From contig NC_134528.1 of the NCBI RefSeq assembly GCF_027942865.1, positions 6,195,586 to 6,259,585 on the forward strand: 64,000 nucleotides of DNA, read 5' to 3'. Positions 1-13,700 of the stretch are shown piece by piece. The translations under genes and the position numbers were made by a program. Source of the stretch: Odontesthes bonariensis. Taxonomy: Eukaryota; Chordata; Actinopteri; Atheriniformes; Atherinopsidae. Position 1 is the stretch's first letter; each line of letters opens with the position of its first letter. Under the pieces are notes generated by a model. That model ran no database searches and had not been told where the DNA came from. It was given only the letters and a program-made list of their open reading frames with translations.

Positions 1-92
1 ACTTCAAGCTTCAGCTATGCTTAGGGCATTTATTCAGAATGGAAAATATGAGCAATACAAGGGGAAAAGAAAAAAAAAAAGACGCATTTAAG

Positions 93-128
<36 letters not shown>

Positions 129-172
129 GAAACAGAGGACAAGCACACACACAGATAAGCACACACACAGAT

Positions 173-221
<49 letters not shown>

Positions 222-250
222 AACACACACACAGATAAACACACACACAG
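93..250. repeat. Poly-A run followed by (CA)n microsatellite
   Basis: An uninterrupted A run (93-125) is followed by a CA-rich tract in which pure CA stretches alternate with short agata or gata interruptions (about 143-250). Open frames across it are low-complexity artefacts. It lies in what is probably intron 1 of the TIMP2-like gene. Confidence 0.95.
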
Positions 251-3200
251 ACGGCAGCTGGTGCTCTTATACCCTTGGGTTCAGTTTATGGCTTGGAACA
301 GACACAAATATGGGGGTTCATAGCTCCCAGAGTTAATAACTTCTCTGGTTCTCCAGCTTTTTTCACTTCTCATGCTGATATAAGGCAAATGCTACTCTGC
401 AGACCTGACTAACATCTGACTGCTGATTGATTGTTTAGTCCATGAATTGTCAAGAATGTTAAAAGGGTGTTTGCCAACAAACTAAAACTTTTGCAATAAA
501 ATACAAAATCAATTCCTTGGGAGCTGGGAGTAATTGATAGGTATTTGGAAGCACTGCATAATCATCATTGTTTGTTTGTTGGTAGCTGACAGCCAAAATA
601 ATATCCGTACTCTAACATAAATGATACCTGTGTTAAATAGCTCTTGTGCTAAATTTTTGGCCTGCAGGTTAAAGTCACAAATTCTTGTGAAAGTCTGCAT
701 GAAAACTAACCCGAGCTGCTCTGATAAATACTTTCAAACTGACAAATCATAATGTGATAGGAGTTGCTATTAATACCAAACCAAGTTCAATCTCGACTGA
801 ATCTGCACAACCTAGTGCAGATTTGAGTGTTTTAGCAGCTTTCAGCCTGTTTGGACAACTTTACGTCTTTGGTTCACTCTCAGTTTTCTGTGTGGCTGCA
901 GTCAGCAGCCGGTTTTAGTGTAATAAACACTCTGTTGGCTATGTAGGCCAAACCTTCCCCTTGACCCTACCCCTCCATTTTGCAGATGTAAAATGCTCTA
1001 TGACTTTTAGGGATGAAGGAGTAGTGGTCATCCAGACCTTCAAACGGAGTTTTGGGAGGCTAAGGGGAAGAAATTAGGATTGGGTCTTAGTTGGCAAGTT
1101 GACAGATCAGGCAGTGCAGGAGTGAAGCTGTTGGATTGTTTTTCAGGGGTTTTGTCTGATGTTTTTCAGAAATGCTGTGGCTGTAATTTTTTTTACTAAT
1201 TCTGATATCTGATTTTTCATATCCAGCTATTCTGATTTTGGCTGATTACATTTATCTATTAGTGTTTTTGTGTTGTTTTTTTTTCTTCTAAAATAGAACA
1301 TATATAATATAACATATAATATACAAAAACTTTTCTTCTGGAAAATTCGGCCTCATTTATATGCTCATAATAAACTTTTTCTTATGGATAAAGTCTAATT
1401 TAACATTTGCGATAACTGCTGCTTGCATTTGACGATGTTCCACTTGCTGCAGGCGATCCCTTTGCACTCGTCTGCCAGCTGCACACAGAGAACAACGTTA
1501 TTATCCAGCTTGAACAACAGTGCGTTGTGGTGAAAATTACCACGTAGCCTTTTGTATTCTTAATTGTGGTTGGAAGGTTTGAGTTTTAATGTATTCACAT
1601 CTGACTTATTGATCCATTAAGTTTGAATCTGTGAAGCAGCTGTAGTGCACTTGCTGATTTTGGAAGAAAAGCTGCTCTGACCTGTTCGCCTTTGCATATG
1701 CACTTACTGTTCTCAATTTATTGATTTATCCATTTTAAGCTGGGGCTGCATGAAGTTCTTCTGCATAGTCAGTGTCTTACCTGCTGTAAACAGCAGTCAG
1801 AGCGCTCTCAGTTTGGACAACCAGAAGAAAATCTTGACAGATGATCCAAGCTAAATGCTCCTCACCTGAGGACCATGAGAAGAGCGAACCTTTCGCGATC
1901 TAAAACAACTCAAACCACAAAAATGTTATAGCAGTTCAAGCTTGAGGTATAATGTGGAGTTTTATGCCGCATTAGACAGTTTTTTTTTTTTAGAAATTTG
2001 TCAATGCACTCTCAACAGCAGAACGGCTCACAGATACCTGCTCCAGGTTGCAAAGCAGACCCCGTTCGTTTTTCCAGGTATGGAGAAGTGACGCAGAGCT
2101 AAAAGTCCCACTACAGCATTCAGTCGGACCAGTAAGACATTTTATAGGTTTGTGTTGTTTTAGAAGGTGAAAAATATTGGTCTTCTCCTACTTTTACCAT
2201 AGATATCAAACTGACTGTGAGCTTTCCACCTCCCACACTAAGGTTGGGATGTTTGTGTGATTTTGAACCATTGCTGATCAACCTGAATTTCCAATCATTT
2301 TCACTCCTTTTTAAAACAGCAAAAGAATTAAGTCTCCTGGACTTGGTCTTGAATCCCCCTTGTTTCTCATTACTTTTCATGCACGAAAACAAATGCATTT
2401 GTTGAAAGTCTTCCTGAAGCTGTAAAAAAAAACACGGACAGCCCTGTACATATATAAAAGAAAACGCTTTCTTCGCTCTACCAACAAGATTGGTGGCCGT
2501 TTGGGGCAACTCTAAACACTGTTTTACAGCAACACCTGGCTCTGAATACAGTGGAAACATATCACTCTTGTACTTCCACTTTTTTATGTTGCCCCCTGGT
2601 AATAAAACACTAACAAGGTAAATTCCAATAAAAGCTGTGCTTGAGAGCTAAACTTAAGACTGAAATCAGACAGATTCTATATTTAGGATATGAAAGCTTA
2701 AATTTTTGATTAAATACATGTACAAGGATATAAAAGGTAAGAGGACTTGTTGGTTTAGTGATGGAAATATGCAAGGGCCAATCTTCTCCAGTCAAGTAAT
2801 TAAACAGTGACTCAGACAAATCAGGTTTTTCACAAGCAAACTCCTACTTTAGCTGCATGCTGATGCTTATGCAAATGTGCAGCTGCGGCAGCCAGAGTAC
2901 ACACATAAACACATACACAGCGGTATACCTGGCGGGCGCTCTCTCCTGCATTCCTCACAGTTTTTCCGCTCTCATTTCCTGACCTCATTCTGAGCCATAA
3001 ACTAATGAACAAAGAATCAGCAGCAGGACGCAGCACTCAGAGGAAATTACCCTGTTATTCACAATAGATTGCTACTCTGAGAGCTTATCTGTCTACCTCT
3101 GTGTTGCAGACATGTTTACTTCTCGACCCCCCTCGCAATAAAGCCGGAGCAGATCATCCTGTGCAGTCTAAACAGCGTGTTGCGGAGGCGGCAGACTACA

Positions 3201-6200
3201 CAGCATGATGCTAAAACAGCACGACCGCCCGGGGCCCTGCAGGCGGTCGAATTTCGCCGCAGGTTGGTCCCGAAGTCGTCTGATCAGCAGCAGTCAATCA
3301 GCAGCCAGGAGCCCCCCACCCCAAACCACCAGCTGACCCACATTTCTACTGCTCCCCTATGCTCCCGACCAGGGTGACGCTTAATGACTTATCCATGAGT
3401 ATCAGTTGCACTACGCAATGTTTTCCATGCAAACACCATATGAACACACACACCACATCCTAAGTGCCCCCCATTCAATCCACATCATGACTATCCAGTC
3501 CTTTTTTCATACTCCAGTGCCCACAAAATCATCCCTCACTTTCTTGGTGTGGTTTGTTCAGCCCCAGACGTATGTGGGCCTCCAGTTTAACCTGTCATTT
3601 GAACGGAGACAAACCGCCCTCAAACACAATTCAGTCAGCTTTCAGAACCTCTGGCAACATCTGTATGAAAGCTCTGGTTTTCCCTGTGAGGTCTCTGTGA
3701 TAGTGGATGTTAGTGTGGGTAAAATTCAAAAACTGAATCCAGCAAATGAGAAGAAATCAGTGCATCTGCAGCATCGTATCAGCAACTATCACAGGCCTTT
3801 GGAGCACATTTGTTCATCTGTTTTCTTCTCAATCGGTTCAGCTTATGACTTTGTTTGTCATCAGGGCTGCACCTTACAGTTATTTTGATTATTGAGGAAT
3901 TTAATTTGTTTTAAATCATGGATCAACTGTCTGAGTTTGTTTTGAAGTTGTATTTCCAAGATGTGCAATACATCAAAAGAGGAGTCGTAACTCTCTGGCG
4001 ACAAATTCTTCTTTTGCTTCTTCAAAGTGGAGTAGAATCATGCATGACATCAGATTGTGCACCCCTAGTGACCCCTAGATAAGGACATTTGGTATTATAA
4101 TTTTTTTACAAACCTGGAATTACTTCTTTTTTTAGGTTGTCTGGTCATTTTGATATCAAAAAGCACTAATCATGCAAGGACAGAGCTTTTTGTTTCCAAC
4201 TTGATATGAAAAGGTATGCAGATGTATGACTTAAAAGAACTTCCATAACAAACCCAATCCACCACAGTAAGTTGGAAGGTCAGTTTTATGTGAGAGAGAA
4301 AAACAAGCTGTAAACCATTGATATATAACAACCTTTCACTTTGGTAAACATACTGACAAACTGATTTTATTTACATCAGTCAAAGTCCAACATCTCTTTT
4401 CAGCTCTGTTTTTGGACTCCAAATGTCTGCCTTTTTGTCTGCTAACTGCTATGCTATGTGCACCAGCTAGTTGTTAACTGATGTGTGGTGCTAAACAGGT
4501 CGTGTGCCACTACTTTTGAACTTTTTATTTTTGAATTTTCTGAACACAACCAAATAAGAACAGGGAGAATGCGAGTCAAAAACAGTGAGATACCGAGTAA
4601 ACGTGCTGAAAGACGATAAAACGGCTGCAAAGAGCCGGGTAATAATTCTCTGTGCGAATTACAACAAGCAGTAGTCAATTCATTTGAATAATGATTTACA
4701 TGAATACAGTAAACAACAAATGAAGTTTTCTGTTAATTGGCCAAGATTTATGACAAAAATCTTTTTTCAGTGGTTTTTCTTCAAATAAAAAATGTCTGGC
4801 ATTGGTGCACGTGGTTATAAATCTTGTATGAGTATTCTGAGTATATACTGGCTGGTATAAAGTTTTGATTTTTCTATTTTCAAACACTGATCAATGGATT
4901 CTTTTGAGCGAAGCGCATTTCAGGACACAGGTTATTTTCACGATGCAGAAAGTAACTGACTGCTAACAGCTTATTAGCTCAAATATAAAAGGATGCCTGT
5001 ATTTCAATGTTCGTCTGTGTTTTTTTTTTTTAAGGCGGCTGTTTACACAATCAACATTTCTCCATTATTACATCCTCTTTTCTTGAGTAACGGCAAGTGC
5101 CAGTGCTCCGCGCAACTTAAGGCCTGGACCCATCGGCACAAGAACACAACTTTTGCTCTGGAAGAGGTATAAGCTAAAAAAAAGTCCTCATGATCCAACT
5201 CATTTCCTGCAGTACAGGCACAGAAAAGAAGCTGTACTTGCACCACTTTTTAAGAATTATGATAAAGTTCCTGAAAGTTACTAATATCAGCCCAGGCCTC
5301 TTGCAAATATCCACCAAGACACAGTAGGATTTATTTGAAAATTGAAAATTAACTTTTGCATCTAAGGGTTACTCTCTGATTTCCTTCTAATTTGTATCAA
5401 AACCCATGTGTAAAATGTGGTGACAACTAGTGGAATAAGCAGCGAACTGCAGCCAACTACATATATAGCCGTTTACTCGCCCTTTTCAGGGGTGTAGGGA
5501 AAACAAAGGTGGCGGCGCTAGAGTCACTGTTTTGTCCCATTTGGGTAACTGTTGCAACAAGGTGGAGGGTGAGTGGTCCACAGCATTTATAAAAAAAAAA
5601 AAATTATTAAAAATTGATGGTTTTAAGGTAATGAAGATACAATTTCTTTTGACTGGAATGGGAAAATGGTTGTGAATATTAAACTGCATTTCAGCTAGTA
5701 GGTTGAGGAAAGTTTACACATTGGACCTTTAAGAAAGCCTGGAAACTTGTACTTCCATAAATCAAGTTGTATACAAGTACTGTTGTGCACTTTGTGTCCA
5801 CTGCTGCTTCTCTGCAGACAACACGATGACTCTAGTCTTTCAGACAGCCAACCAGCCTGAAGATAGTTGACCGGGCAGGGCAGTGGGGAAGTTCCCCTTT
5901 GTGGCCAACAGATCTATTTGAAAAGAGGATGTTTGTCTCTGTACATGTATACTGCTTGTGTGATTGTGGGGTGGGTGCATGACACTGCGTGACTCTTACG
6001 GCTTGTGGTCTGACATTGAGCGTCGCTTTGAATGATTAACAGATGATGACACACACACGTTGGGTCAAGTAGAAGAATAGGAGTCCATCCCACCAAAACA
6101 AATCTCAAACTGTCAGACCACAACGTGACGTTGCTGTTTACTATAAGCACATTTCAGCCAGTGCTCTTCTGATTTTTTTGCTCTTTACATCTAAACCTCA

Positions 6201-7678
6201 CCTATCCACCTCTTCCTCTGCTGTGTATTATACGAATGCTTCTGTTTGCATATTGTGGTTTTCACATGAGGCTTTATGACCCGGCCCTACAATCATGACC
6301 CAGCAGTGACACTGGCCATCACTGCTGTTTAGCGGTCTGCACAGCCATTAGCGTGAGCTTCCCGTCTGCGAGGGCTGAAAAACCTTTTCTGACTCATGCA
6401 CCCTTTAAAAACAACACGAGCACACCTTTATACCTCTCCCTTGAGACATCCTGTCTCTAATAGCTGCCAGCTCAGCAACAGACTGAGTCACACCTGAAAA
6501 TAGATGTCTTTTTACAATATGAAATTGCAAAGATGCACTCACTTGTAGAAACGTGTGTTTGATTAGAGCCAGAAGCAGGAAGAAAAGTTGGAGCCATGGC
6601 AGTGTTGTCTTTGACTTTTTCATTCTTGAGGATACCATGCATATTTTAACTTGCACTAGCACTTTTATTGCCTTTTCCTCTAAAACACACCCTGGACTGA
6701 CAGCCAGATGTCGTGTAGCCATTGTGTGAGTCTACCACGCATGTCGGCAGGGCTTCAGATGTCTATATGGGTTGTGAAAGTGTGTGCGAGGGTGTGTGTC
6801 CCTGCACTGCATCGGAGCAAAGTTGGGAAAACCCCAGAAACATTCCTATAATTCCACCCAGCACCACCTCAAGCAGGAAGAAACTGGACAGGAATGGATT
6901 TTTTTTCCAAAAAAAAAAAAAAAAGGGAGGAAAGCTTGTGGTGTGACATATTTGGTGGTTGAGATTCAACCCCCTCCTCTTCGTACTCTCTCCATCGCTT
7001 GTCCCTTCTCCTCTCTGGTGCCACGTTGCCCAGCAAAAGCCAGGCGACGCTGCTTTGTCCCTGATCTGCTGAGGATGAAGCTTAAGATCTGCAGTGATGG
7101 TCACAGACTTCCTCCTATATTTCAGGCTGACTCACACTAACATAGTGCACATACACTTGAGAGTTAAATGAAACCAGAGGGGAAATGTGCCACATAAACT
7201 CATCATTAAGTGTAGCAGATGCAGTTCAAACTCTTCTATTGTTATTGAAATTGATATCAAGTTTACATTTCTTCAAAATTAGGATGCATTTGTGTTAATC
7301 CCTATTTTCTTTTCCTTTTATTTCCAAAATTATTTCCTAAAAGAGGTAAAAGTCTGTGGTTGGCAAAACATTTTTTTTTTTTTTAAATGACAAAATATGA
7401 CTGATCTGCGTATGTCTGCAATCGTGCAGCCTGAATGCGGTGCAAACTGTCTGGTCCATGGCCTTGGCCCTTGTGGAGCAACACCCCCCAACACCGTCCG
7501 ACTTTCCAGTGGTTTCCACCAGCCTCTGTGAACCCCCCCCCCACCCCATACTCACTACAGAGGCGGGCTGAGCGGCTGCAAAGCTCCGCTGCAGCTCCAA
7601 TCAGCTGTACGGGAGCTTGCAGCGACAAGGGCCGGATAAACAACAACAACAACAAACAGTCCCCAGTTCTGTACTCAC
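251..7678 (-). other. Probable 5' part of intron 1 of the TIMP2-like gene; no coding exon recognised
   Basis: The minus-strand donor at 7678-7677 opens an intron running toward position 1. I looked for the later TIMP exons (the CGV, CDFI/VPWD and CAWYRG signatures) and saw none, so they probably lie beyond the left edge; TIMP2 is known for a long first intron. Two longish open frames (2120-2560 minus, 3406-3888 plus) match no family I know. The segment near 3864-3940 resembles the degraded end of a common fish DNA-element remnant. Confidence 0.5.
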
Positions 7679-7808
7679 CTATGTCGGCGTTGCAGAACGC
7701 CTGTTGCGGATGTACCGGAGCGCAGCTGCATGCTTCCGCGAGCTCCTCCGCCCGCCACAGGACCAGCAGCGCGAGCGTGCAAAGGATGCCGTTCACGAAA
7801 AACGGCAT
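7679..7808 (-). CDS. timp2: TIMP2-like metalloproteinase inhibitor, first coding exon
   Basis: The product inhibits matrix metalloproteinases in the extracellular space; the free amino group of the mature N-terminal cysteine chelates the active-site zinc. The exon encodes 43 residues plus one base: a hydrophobic signal peptide (residues 1-26, core CTLALLVLW, ending ELAEA) and then the mature start CSCAPVHPQQAFCNADI. This fits TIMP2 better than TIMP3 (CTCSPSHPQDAFC) or TIMP4 (CSCAPAHPQQHIC) as I remember them. The ATG at 7808 is chosen because the only upstream in-frame start is a GTG. The exon ends at 7679 and the donor GTGAGTAC follows, at the position expected from human TIMP2. The remaining exons are not in view, so the gene is partial. 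Teleosts may have two timp2 paralogues and I cannot tell which this is. Confidence 0.85.
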
Positions 7809-8078
7809 TTTGGTAAACACTTATGCGACGTTTTCAGCCTCTCCGCTCCTGTTTGTGCTACGCAGATGCGTTGCAATGTAGATCCAGCGGCTGCGTCCTT
7901 CCTCCGCCTTTTTTTTTAACCGACACAGACGTCAACAACAGTCGGACAGTGTGCCCGCTCAGCTCCGGGATGACGGTGAGTTCACAAGGTGTGATGAGAG
8001 CCCTCCCAAGAGACGCCCTGGCCGTTGTCAGTAGTTGTCTGTCTGTCTGGACTGTTTTTATTTCAGGGATCGAGGGGG

Positions 8079-8085
8079 TTTTATA
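8079..8085 (-). promoter_or_regulatory. Candidate TATA box for the TIMP2-like gene
   Basis: TATAAAA reads on the minus strand about 270 bp upstream of the ATG, within a GC- and CpG-richer stretch (about 7500-8170). This would imply a 5' UTR of roughly 240 bases. Spacing and context are plausible, but no transcript evidence is available. Confidence 0.4.
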
Positions 8086-8475
8086 AAGCTGCCCTGTGCG
8101 ACTCCTCCCCCCGACAGTTAGGGCTGAGCCGGCAGAGGGCGCTGCCGCGTCACCTGGAGGGCAAAACGTCCCCGATGCGTTCTCATTCTGTAAATTGTTG
8201 CAATGTCACATTTCAATAAATCACACATAGGTTGTGTTTATCTTAAGTTTGAGAGCAAGACAGTGAGGATATGTCCTTACACTATACTTTAAAAACCTCT
8301 TATTTTAGACCGATGAAAAGAAATAGATAAAAAAACACATTTAGGTGTTTGTTGATATTAATCCATTTCGCCAATTGGACATTTATACAAATCGATGCAT
8401 GTTTGATTACATGAAATCCAATTTGCATGTGTAAACACACTATTTCAGAAAACAGGTAATATTCTCTAAATGTAC

Positions 8476-9060
8476 AGTACTGTGCAAAAATCTTGAGAAT
8501 CACTTTATTTCTTTATATTTTGCTTCTAAGGAGCCAGATTGTCTTGTGTTCCTTTAAATTGGTCTCGATCAATAGTACTCTGGGCTTTCTGAAGGTCTTT
8601 AACATTCTTTGGATATTGGCTGCTTTCTAAATGACTTCCAGTCCTGTCTTTGTAACTGACTATTCAGAAGAATGTGTTTGTTTGTTAAGCCACTTCAGAC
8701 TGACATACGAATCCTTAAAGCATTAAAAAGGCTCCAAAGTCAAGAAATGAACCAGTGTTGTGTCTGCACATAACAGGCAACTTAGCAAAGAACCCATTTT
8801 GAATACCAAGTACTTTATAACAAGCGGCCTTTTGCAAAAAGCGTAAAGACATAAAAAGCAGAGAGGATAGCTGAAAACTTGACAGAACCAGCATGTTGTG
8901 TCTAAAAAAAATGAGGAAGCTGAAGCATCAGGCCTAAAAGGATTGAGGAATCTGGACAAGTGGAGGACAAAAGAAGAAGTGGCTGACCTGAAAAGCTATC
9001 TACAGCTCACAGGATGGTGACCCTCCAGGAAACAGGTGAGGACCAGTTCATCTGCAGTGG
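8476..9060. mobile_element. Decayed Tc1/mariner-like DNA transposon remnant
   Basis: The left end (acagtactgtgcaaaaatct) resembles the recurrent end of fish DNA transposons of this class. The plus strand at about 8960-9040 holds a decayed stretch resembling the basic linker of Tc1-type transposases. No open frame survives and no second terminal repeat was found. Recognition is from memory of fish repeats. The rest of 8220-10700 shows no gene. Confidence 0.35.
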
Positions 9061-10703
9061 GCCTCATAATTCTTCTTGTAGATTAAGATAGTTGTTTATT
9101 ACTCTGTTTTTTGTTCTGTTGTCCTGATGGTGGAGGAAGTATTTATACTCATAGTAAAAATTATTTACACCAAACTGTAAAAATACCCTGGAAAAGGAAA
9201 GCTGTAAGCTGAGTTTGAATTAAATTAAAGTAAATTAAGTAGGTTCAATCAGGAAAATTAACTTAAACTTGTTCAATGTTTACAGCTAGCTCCCAGTGAC
9301 AAATGTTGATGAACTGTTTGGATTAAAGAAAAAAAAAAAGGCAGGATGTTTTTTAATCTCCTCACAGTTACTCTGAGAACAAAGTGAGGTCATTCTGCTG
9401 CAGTTCAAACTTCGCATCTATTCACTAAACGTGATGATTCAAATAATTAGACTGAGAATTAAAGCACCAAACCGTCAAATATGGAAAGCAGGAATCCACC
9501 ATTTGTGGGCATTTTTGCATTTAAAATAGCTGCTGATTAATTTCCAGACATCTGATCAGTTTGGGCATCAATCACTTCAGCTCTAATAGTAATGATCGCT
9601 GGGTATTTGAACCCATCATGAGGAAAGACTTTGTTTAAAACAGCCTTCTAAACTCTGTTTCCTGGAAAACTTTGAAAGTTTTTATTTCTCAGCCTCTGAA
9701 GAAATCTGGAGTTGCCTATTCCAGTAGAGGTGATGTCTGGCATTGATTTGTTCATACTGTTTGAAGCACATGTTTATGACTCATTTCAAAAGATTCATCA
9801 CCGTATTCTACTGTTAATGATAAAAAATAAAACTTTAGAGCGTTTTGGACAGATGAAAACAGGGATACTGTGCAGATTAATGTGAAAGCACTCATATTTG
9901 AGACCTTTTCCGTGTTGTCTGATGTCTTTTAGACGCAAATCAGGGACTGAAGATGATGAGTTTTTCCTCATTTTATCTTAGTGTTGCTGAAACTTTGGCT
10001 ATTTTTCTCCACAAACTATTAATTAAACCCAGCCTGAAACTAAAACACTCACATGTTGTCTTATTTTCAAAAAATGCCACAGTTACACACCTTGTTTATA
10101 GATTCGAGTGGTTTTATTGCAGCTTATGTTCAGTTCAGGGTTTGCAAAGTGAAATGATCCAACTGGCAAACTCAGTCAGATGAATTGAACAAATCTGACA
10201 TCTTTTTCTTTTTTCTTTTCTGGCAGAAGAGGGCAGCAGCCTCCACGACACTCTGCGACCGTTTAACACTTGACTCATGCATGAAGGCTCTTTAAGGTTT
10301 CGTGCATGAGATGCATCTTCTCTGTAGCTGCTGCCACACTGCAAAAGGCACAGACTGAAAGGAGGCCGAAGGAGCCTTTTCCAACAGACAGCCAAAGAAA
10401 ACAAGAATGGATGAGTTACATCACGACAGACGACCCAACAGATTTAACCAGGCAAAGTAATGAACTGTTCCTGAGATGACGTCATTTGGTGTCTGAACAT
10501 GAGTACAGTGCCTAAACACATGGAAAAAAAAAAAAAAAGACGACTGATCAAAAGCTCTTAAAAGATAAGCTTTGGAAAAGAAATATAAGAAAACTAGCAT
10601 TTCATCCTGGCTGATAATTAAAAAAAACGAAGACACTCTACATAAACACACATGTGTCCGGACCTGTGTGCCACATAGAAAACGCTATGCAGCCCTCTTG
10701 GCC

Positions 10704-13700
10704 TCAGAGGCCTTTGTTGAAGTAAACTTGTTGTACACTGTCTCCATACTGAGACATGATGGAGGCTCTCAGCTCAGGCTCCAGCTTCGACACAGGCAAA
10801 GAGCTGCGGGAGAAAGAAGGCATGGAAGGATATAAATGGTCAGATTTAACGAAAACATGAACCACAGAGCGCATTTTCATCCATATAAACATAAAAATAT
10901 CTATTATTATAAGACAGGAACTAAGTTTTAAGTATACATATGTCATTCATTAGTAAAACACTTCTATTTTTAACATATTCACTCATTTTTATGATCCAGT
11001 TTGCTAGGTTCCTGCTTGTGGGATGCAAAAGAACTTAACACAATCATTAACATGAAATGTTAGGGCTTCTAAGAGCCCAATAAACAAAGTTTAAAACCCC
11101 TTTCCACAGCGAAAATCAATCACTAAAGTAAATATACTTCTCCGCTGCTAGAAGCAAAAGCACATGTTGAAAGATGGTGGTGAAATCGTGACACCGCTCC
11201 ATTGTTTCTTTAACCTTGGCAGTTTTTATTTAGAACAATACAACTCCTGTGTCCGTCTTCAGCTCGGCCTTATCTGTATCATTTGTCTACTTCCTGAATC
11301 ATGTTACTGTCAGGGTTAAGTTTCGAGAGCATGTGATGGCCTGCAGAGAACCGGTGCAAAAAGGCTGCACAAAGGGGATAAAAATGCACAAAGAAAAGCC
11401 AAATGTGGTTTATCTTCAGTTCTATGGTCTGAAATAATTTTTTCATACAAATTTTATGGCTCTGAAGTTAGTATTTAGTTTTTTTTTTGTTTGTTTGTTT
11501 TTAAAAAAGGAAAATAAAGCCCTTTCAGGATTTTTAAGGATCCTGTGGAGCTTTTAGAAGTAAATGTTCCACATTATTTTATATTTGACTTTCACAATTT
11601 CATACTTTCTTCATCAACCAGCAGAAATTTCATCTCTGACCCAGCAGAATCTGTAAATCCAACACACGGAAACTTTTAGAATTGAGCTCAGTCTTGTTGT
11701 CTTCATCAAAACTGAAGCTCACATTGAACATCTGTCCAGCTGTCATTAAACGCTCTGAGTCCTCTCCTGCCCTTCTAGTAGGATTTAATACAGCTGAGCT
11801 CACCATTTCTTTTATTCTCACTGGCATTTTTTATTTTCATATGGTTATTATTTTGTGGTTTGGATCACTGGCCATAAAAATCATCTGTTAATGGGGCAAC
11901 AGAAGCTAGTTTATGACAGTGAGGTCATCTGACAGAATAAAGATGAATACAGCAATTTAAATTTAATGGATTGGTCAGGATGTTTAACTAAAGTCTTTAC
12001 ATTAGTAATTCCAGGTTTTTGTGTTATACCCCAAGACTATCCACAAAGTCCAGTCTGAGTGACACAGAATCATCAGTTTAAAGGGTTTTTAGACACCAAA
12101 ACACTGCACAAAGATTTATAACAACTCACTATTCCAGTATTACAAACAATCAACTTCATGGGCTATGATGTTCTCGACAGAACAATGCTATGCAACCTGA
12201 TAATTTGGAGCTATTTGCTTTACAATTTGAGTTGACTTAAGCTGTTTTCACACAGGCACTACAGTCCTGACATTTCCAAAGATTTTCTGGGGGAGCAACG
12301 TGTGAGAACACAAATGTTCAGAGCTGATTTGCCAGCATGCTCCAAAGTAAAAACTCAGGAAGATCGGCGAGTGAGGCAACGTCTGAATATAGTAGTTGAT
12401 CTTCGAAAGCACTTACTGTGAGCGGGTGTTCGTGTTTAAAGGAGCTGCTGCTTCATAATCTTTCATTCTGACCTTTACGCTGATTTCCACTCGCACAATG
12501 ATACAAGGCATTGGTTCTAATTCACGTGGTGTTGATAAAATGCTAAAACAGTCGTTTGAGAGCTTCATTGTTCATTATTGACTAATAATGATTGACTTTT
12601 CGCATCATGTCCCTATAGCTCTCTACTCAGATGCTACTCAAATATTTCCAGCTGTGAGAGCAGCTGCGGCGAGAGTCTGGGTCAAAATATGACCTTTGTC
12701 CGGAACAGATCTGATATTTGCGTGTGAAAGCGATGTTAATGTAGACGTATATTCTCTAGTGAAGCCTGATTCACCAGAAACTGCAGGATTTCAGGATTTA
12801 AACTTCTTCTCGTGTTTAAATACGTAAAGTTAAACTGACAGAGAAACTCATAATATAATATAAAATAACTAATTTGTTTTTCTTGTCTTGTTTTCCATAT
12901 TCTACGTTAATTAGCCAAGCAATTTTCCCGTCCCTTCATTCTCACCACATTACTTTATTTTTCTGTAATTAGTCTCACTTTAACAGCTCCAAAATTGTCA
13001 TTTGCTCTGTCTGTGCCTGTGTGACTCGAACATATGTGTGACAAAGAGGACAGTCAAAGCCTCTGTGGTCTTAACTCTCCATTAGCTCTAAAGGCTTTAT
13101 GCGTCAGAAGCATAGAAACAGTTTTATTACCATCTCTGAGGGAACAGCGAGCACGCAGCGGGCACCATGAAGATCAAACTTTAATAAAAGAAGAAGAAGA
13201 AGAACAAAAGTTGACAATAAAGAACTGTGGAAGACATTAAAACTCATCTGACCCTGTAACCCTCTGTACTTACAACACTCCCACCATCATTACTTGAAAT
13301 GGTCCGTGGAGAAACGTGATTCTCTGTGAACAGACGAAAGAAGACTTGAAGACGGTTGAACACATTTCTGTGACTTCAGCAGCAGAACAGTGATCAACAA
13401 AGGTCTAACCTGCATGAACTTGTATTTTTCCAGCCTTTGCATGATGATTGGGAGGATGACTGAGAGAAGGAAAGGGGAATATTAAGAGAGGAGCTCAGTG
13501 TAGTATTTGGAAATTAAACTTTATCCAATAACATCTTTGCATACTCATTCCTGGAGCTGCCATGGTGATCCGGGAGATGACCACCTGCGTGATGCCTTTT
13601 ATTGCAGCATTCTGCACAAGAGATACGAGAACATTTCAATGGTATTAATAAACAAAGGAAAAAAAAAGATAAATTACAGCAGCCTAAACCCATTAAAACA

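Noticed and set aside
11-244. Minus-strand frame made of Val-Cys repeats and poly-Phe
   Set aside because: Translation of the CA microsatellite and A run.
2120-2560. 146-codon minus-strand open frame
   Set aside because: No motif recognised; lies in probable intron 1 of the TIMP2-like gene and resembles decayed repeat rather than an exon.
3406-3888. 160-codon plus-strand open frame
   Set aside because: No recognisable domain or family signature, AT-rich intronic context, no splice or UTR signals. Likely a chance frame.
7435-7881. Overlapping plus-strand frames opposite the TIMP2-like exon
   Set aside because: Shadows of a CpG-rich first exon; no start context or family match.
11330-11430. 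Candidate for the missing sfxn2 exon (hydrophobic translation PLCSLF on minus)
   Set aside because: Wrong phase at the acceptor, no LFPQ motif and no GT donor at the needed point. The similarity is generic to membrane segments.
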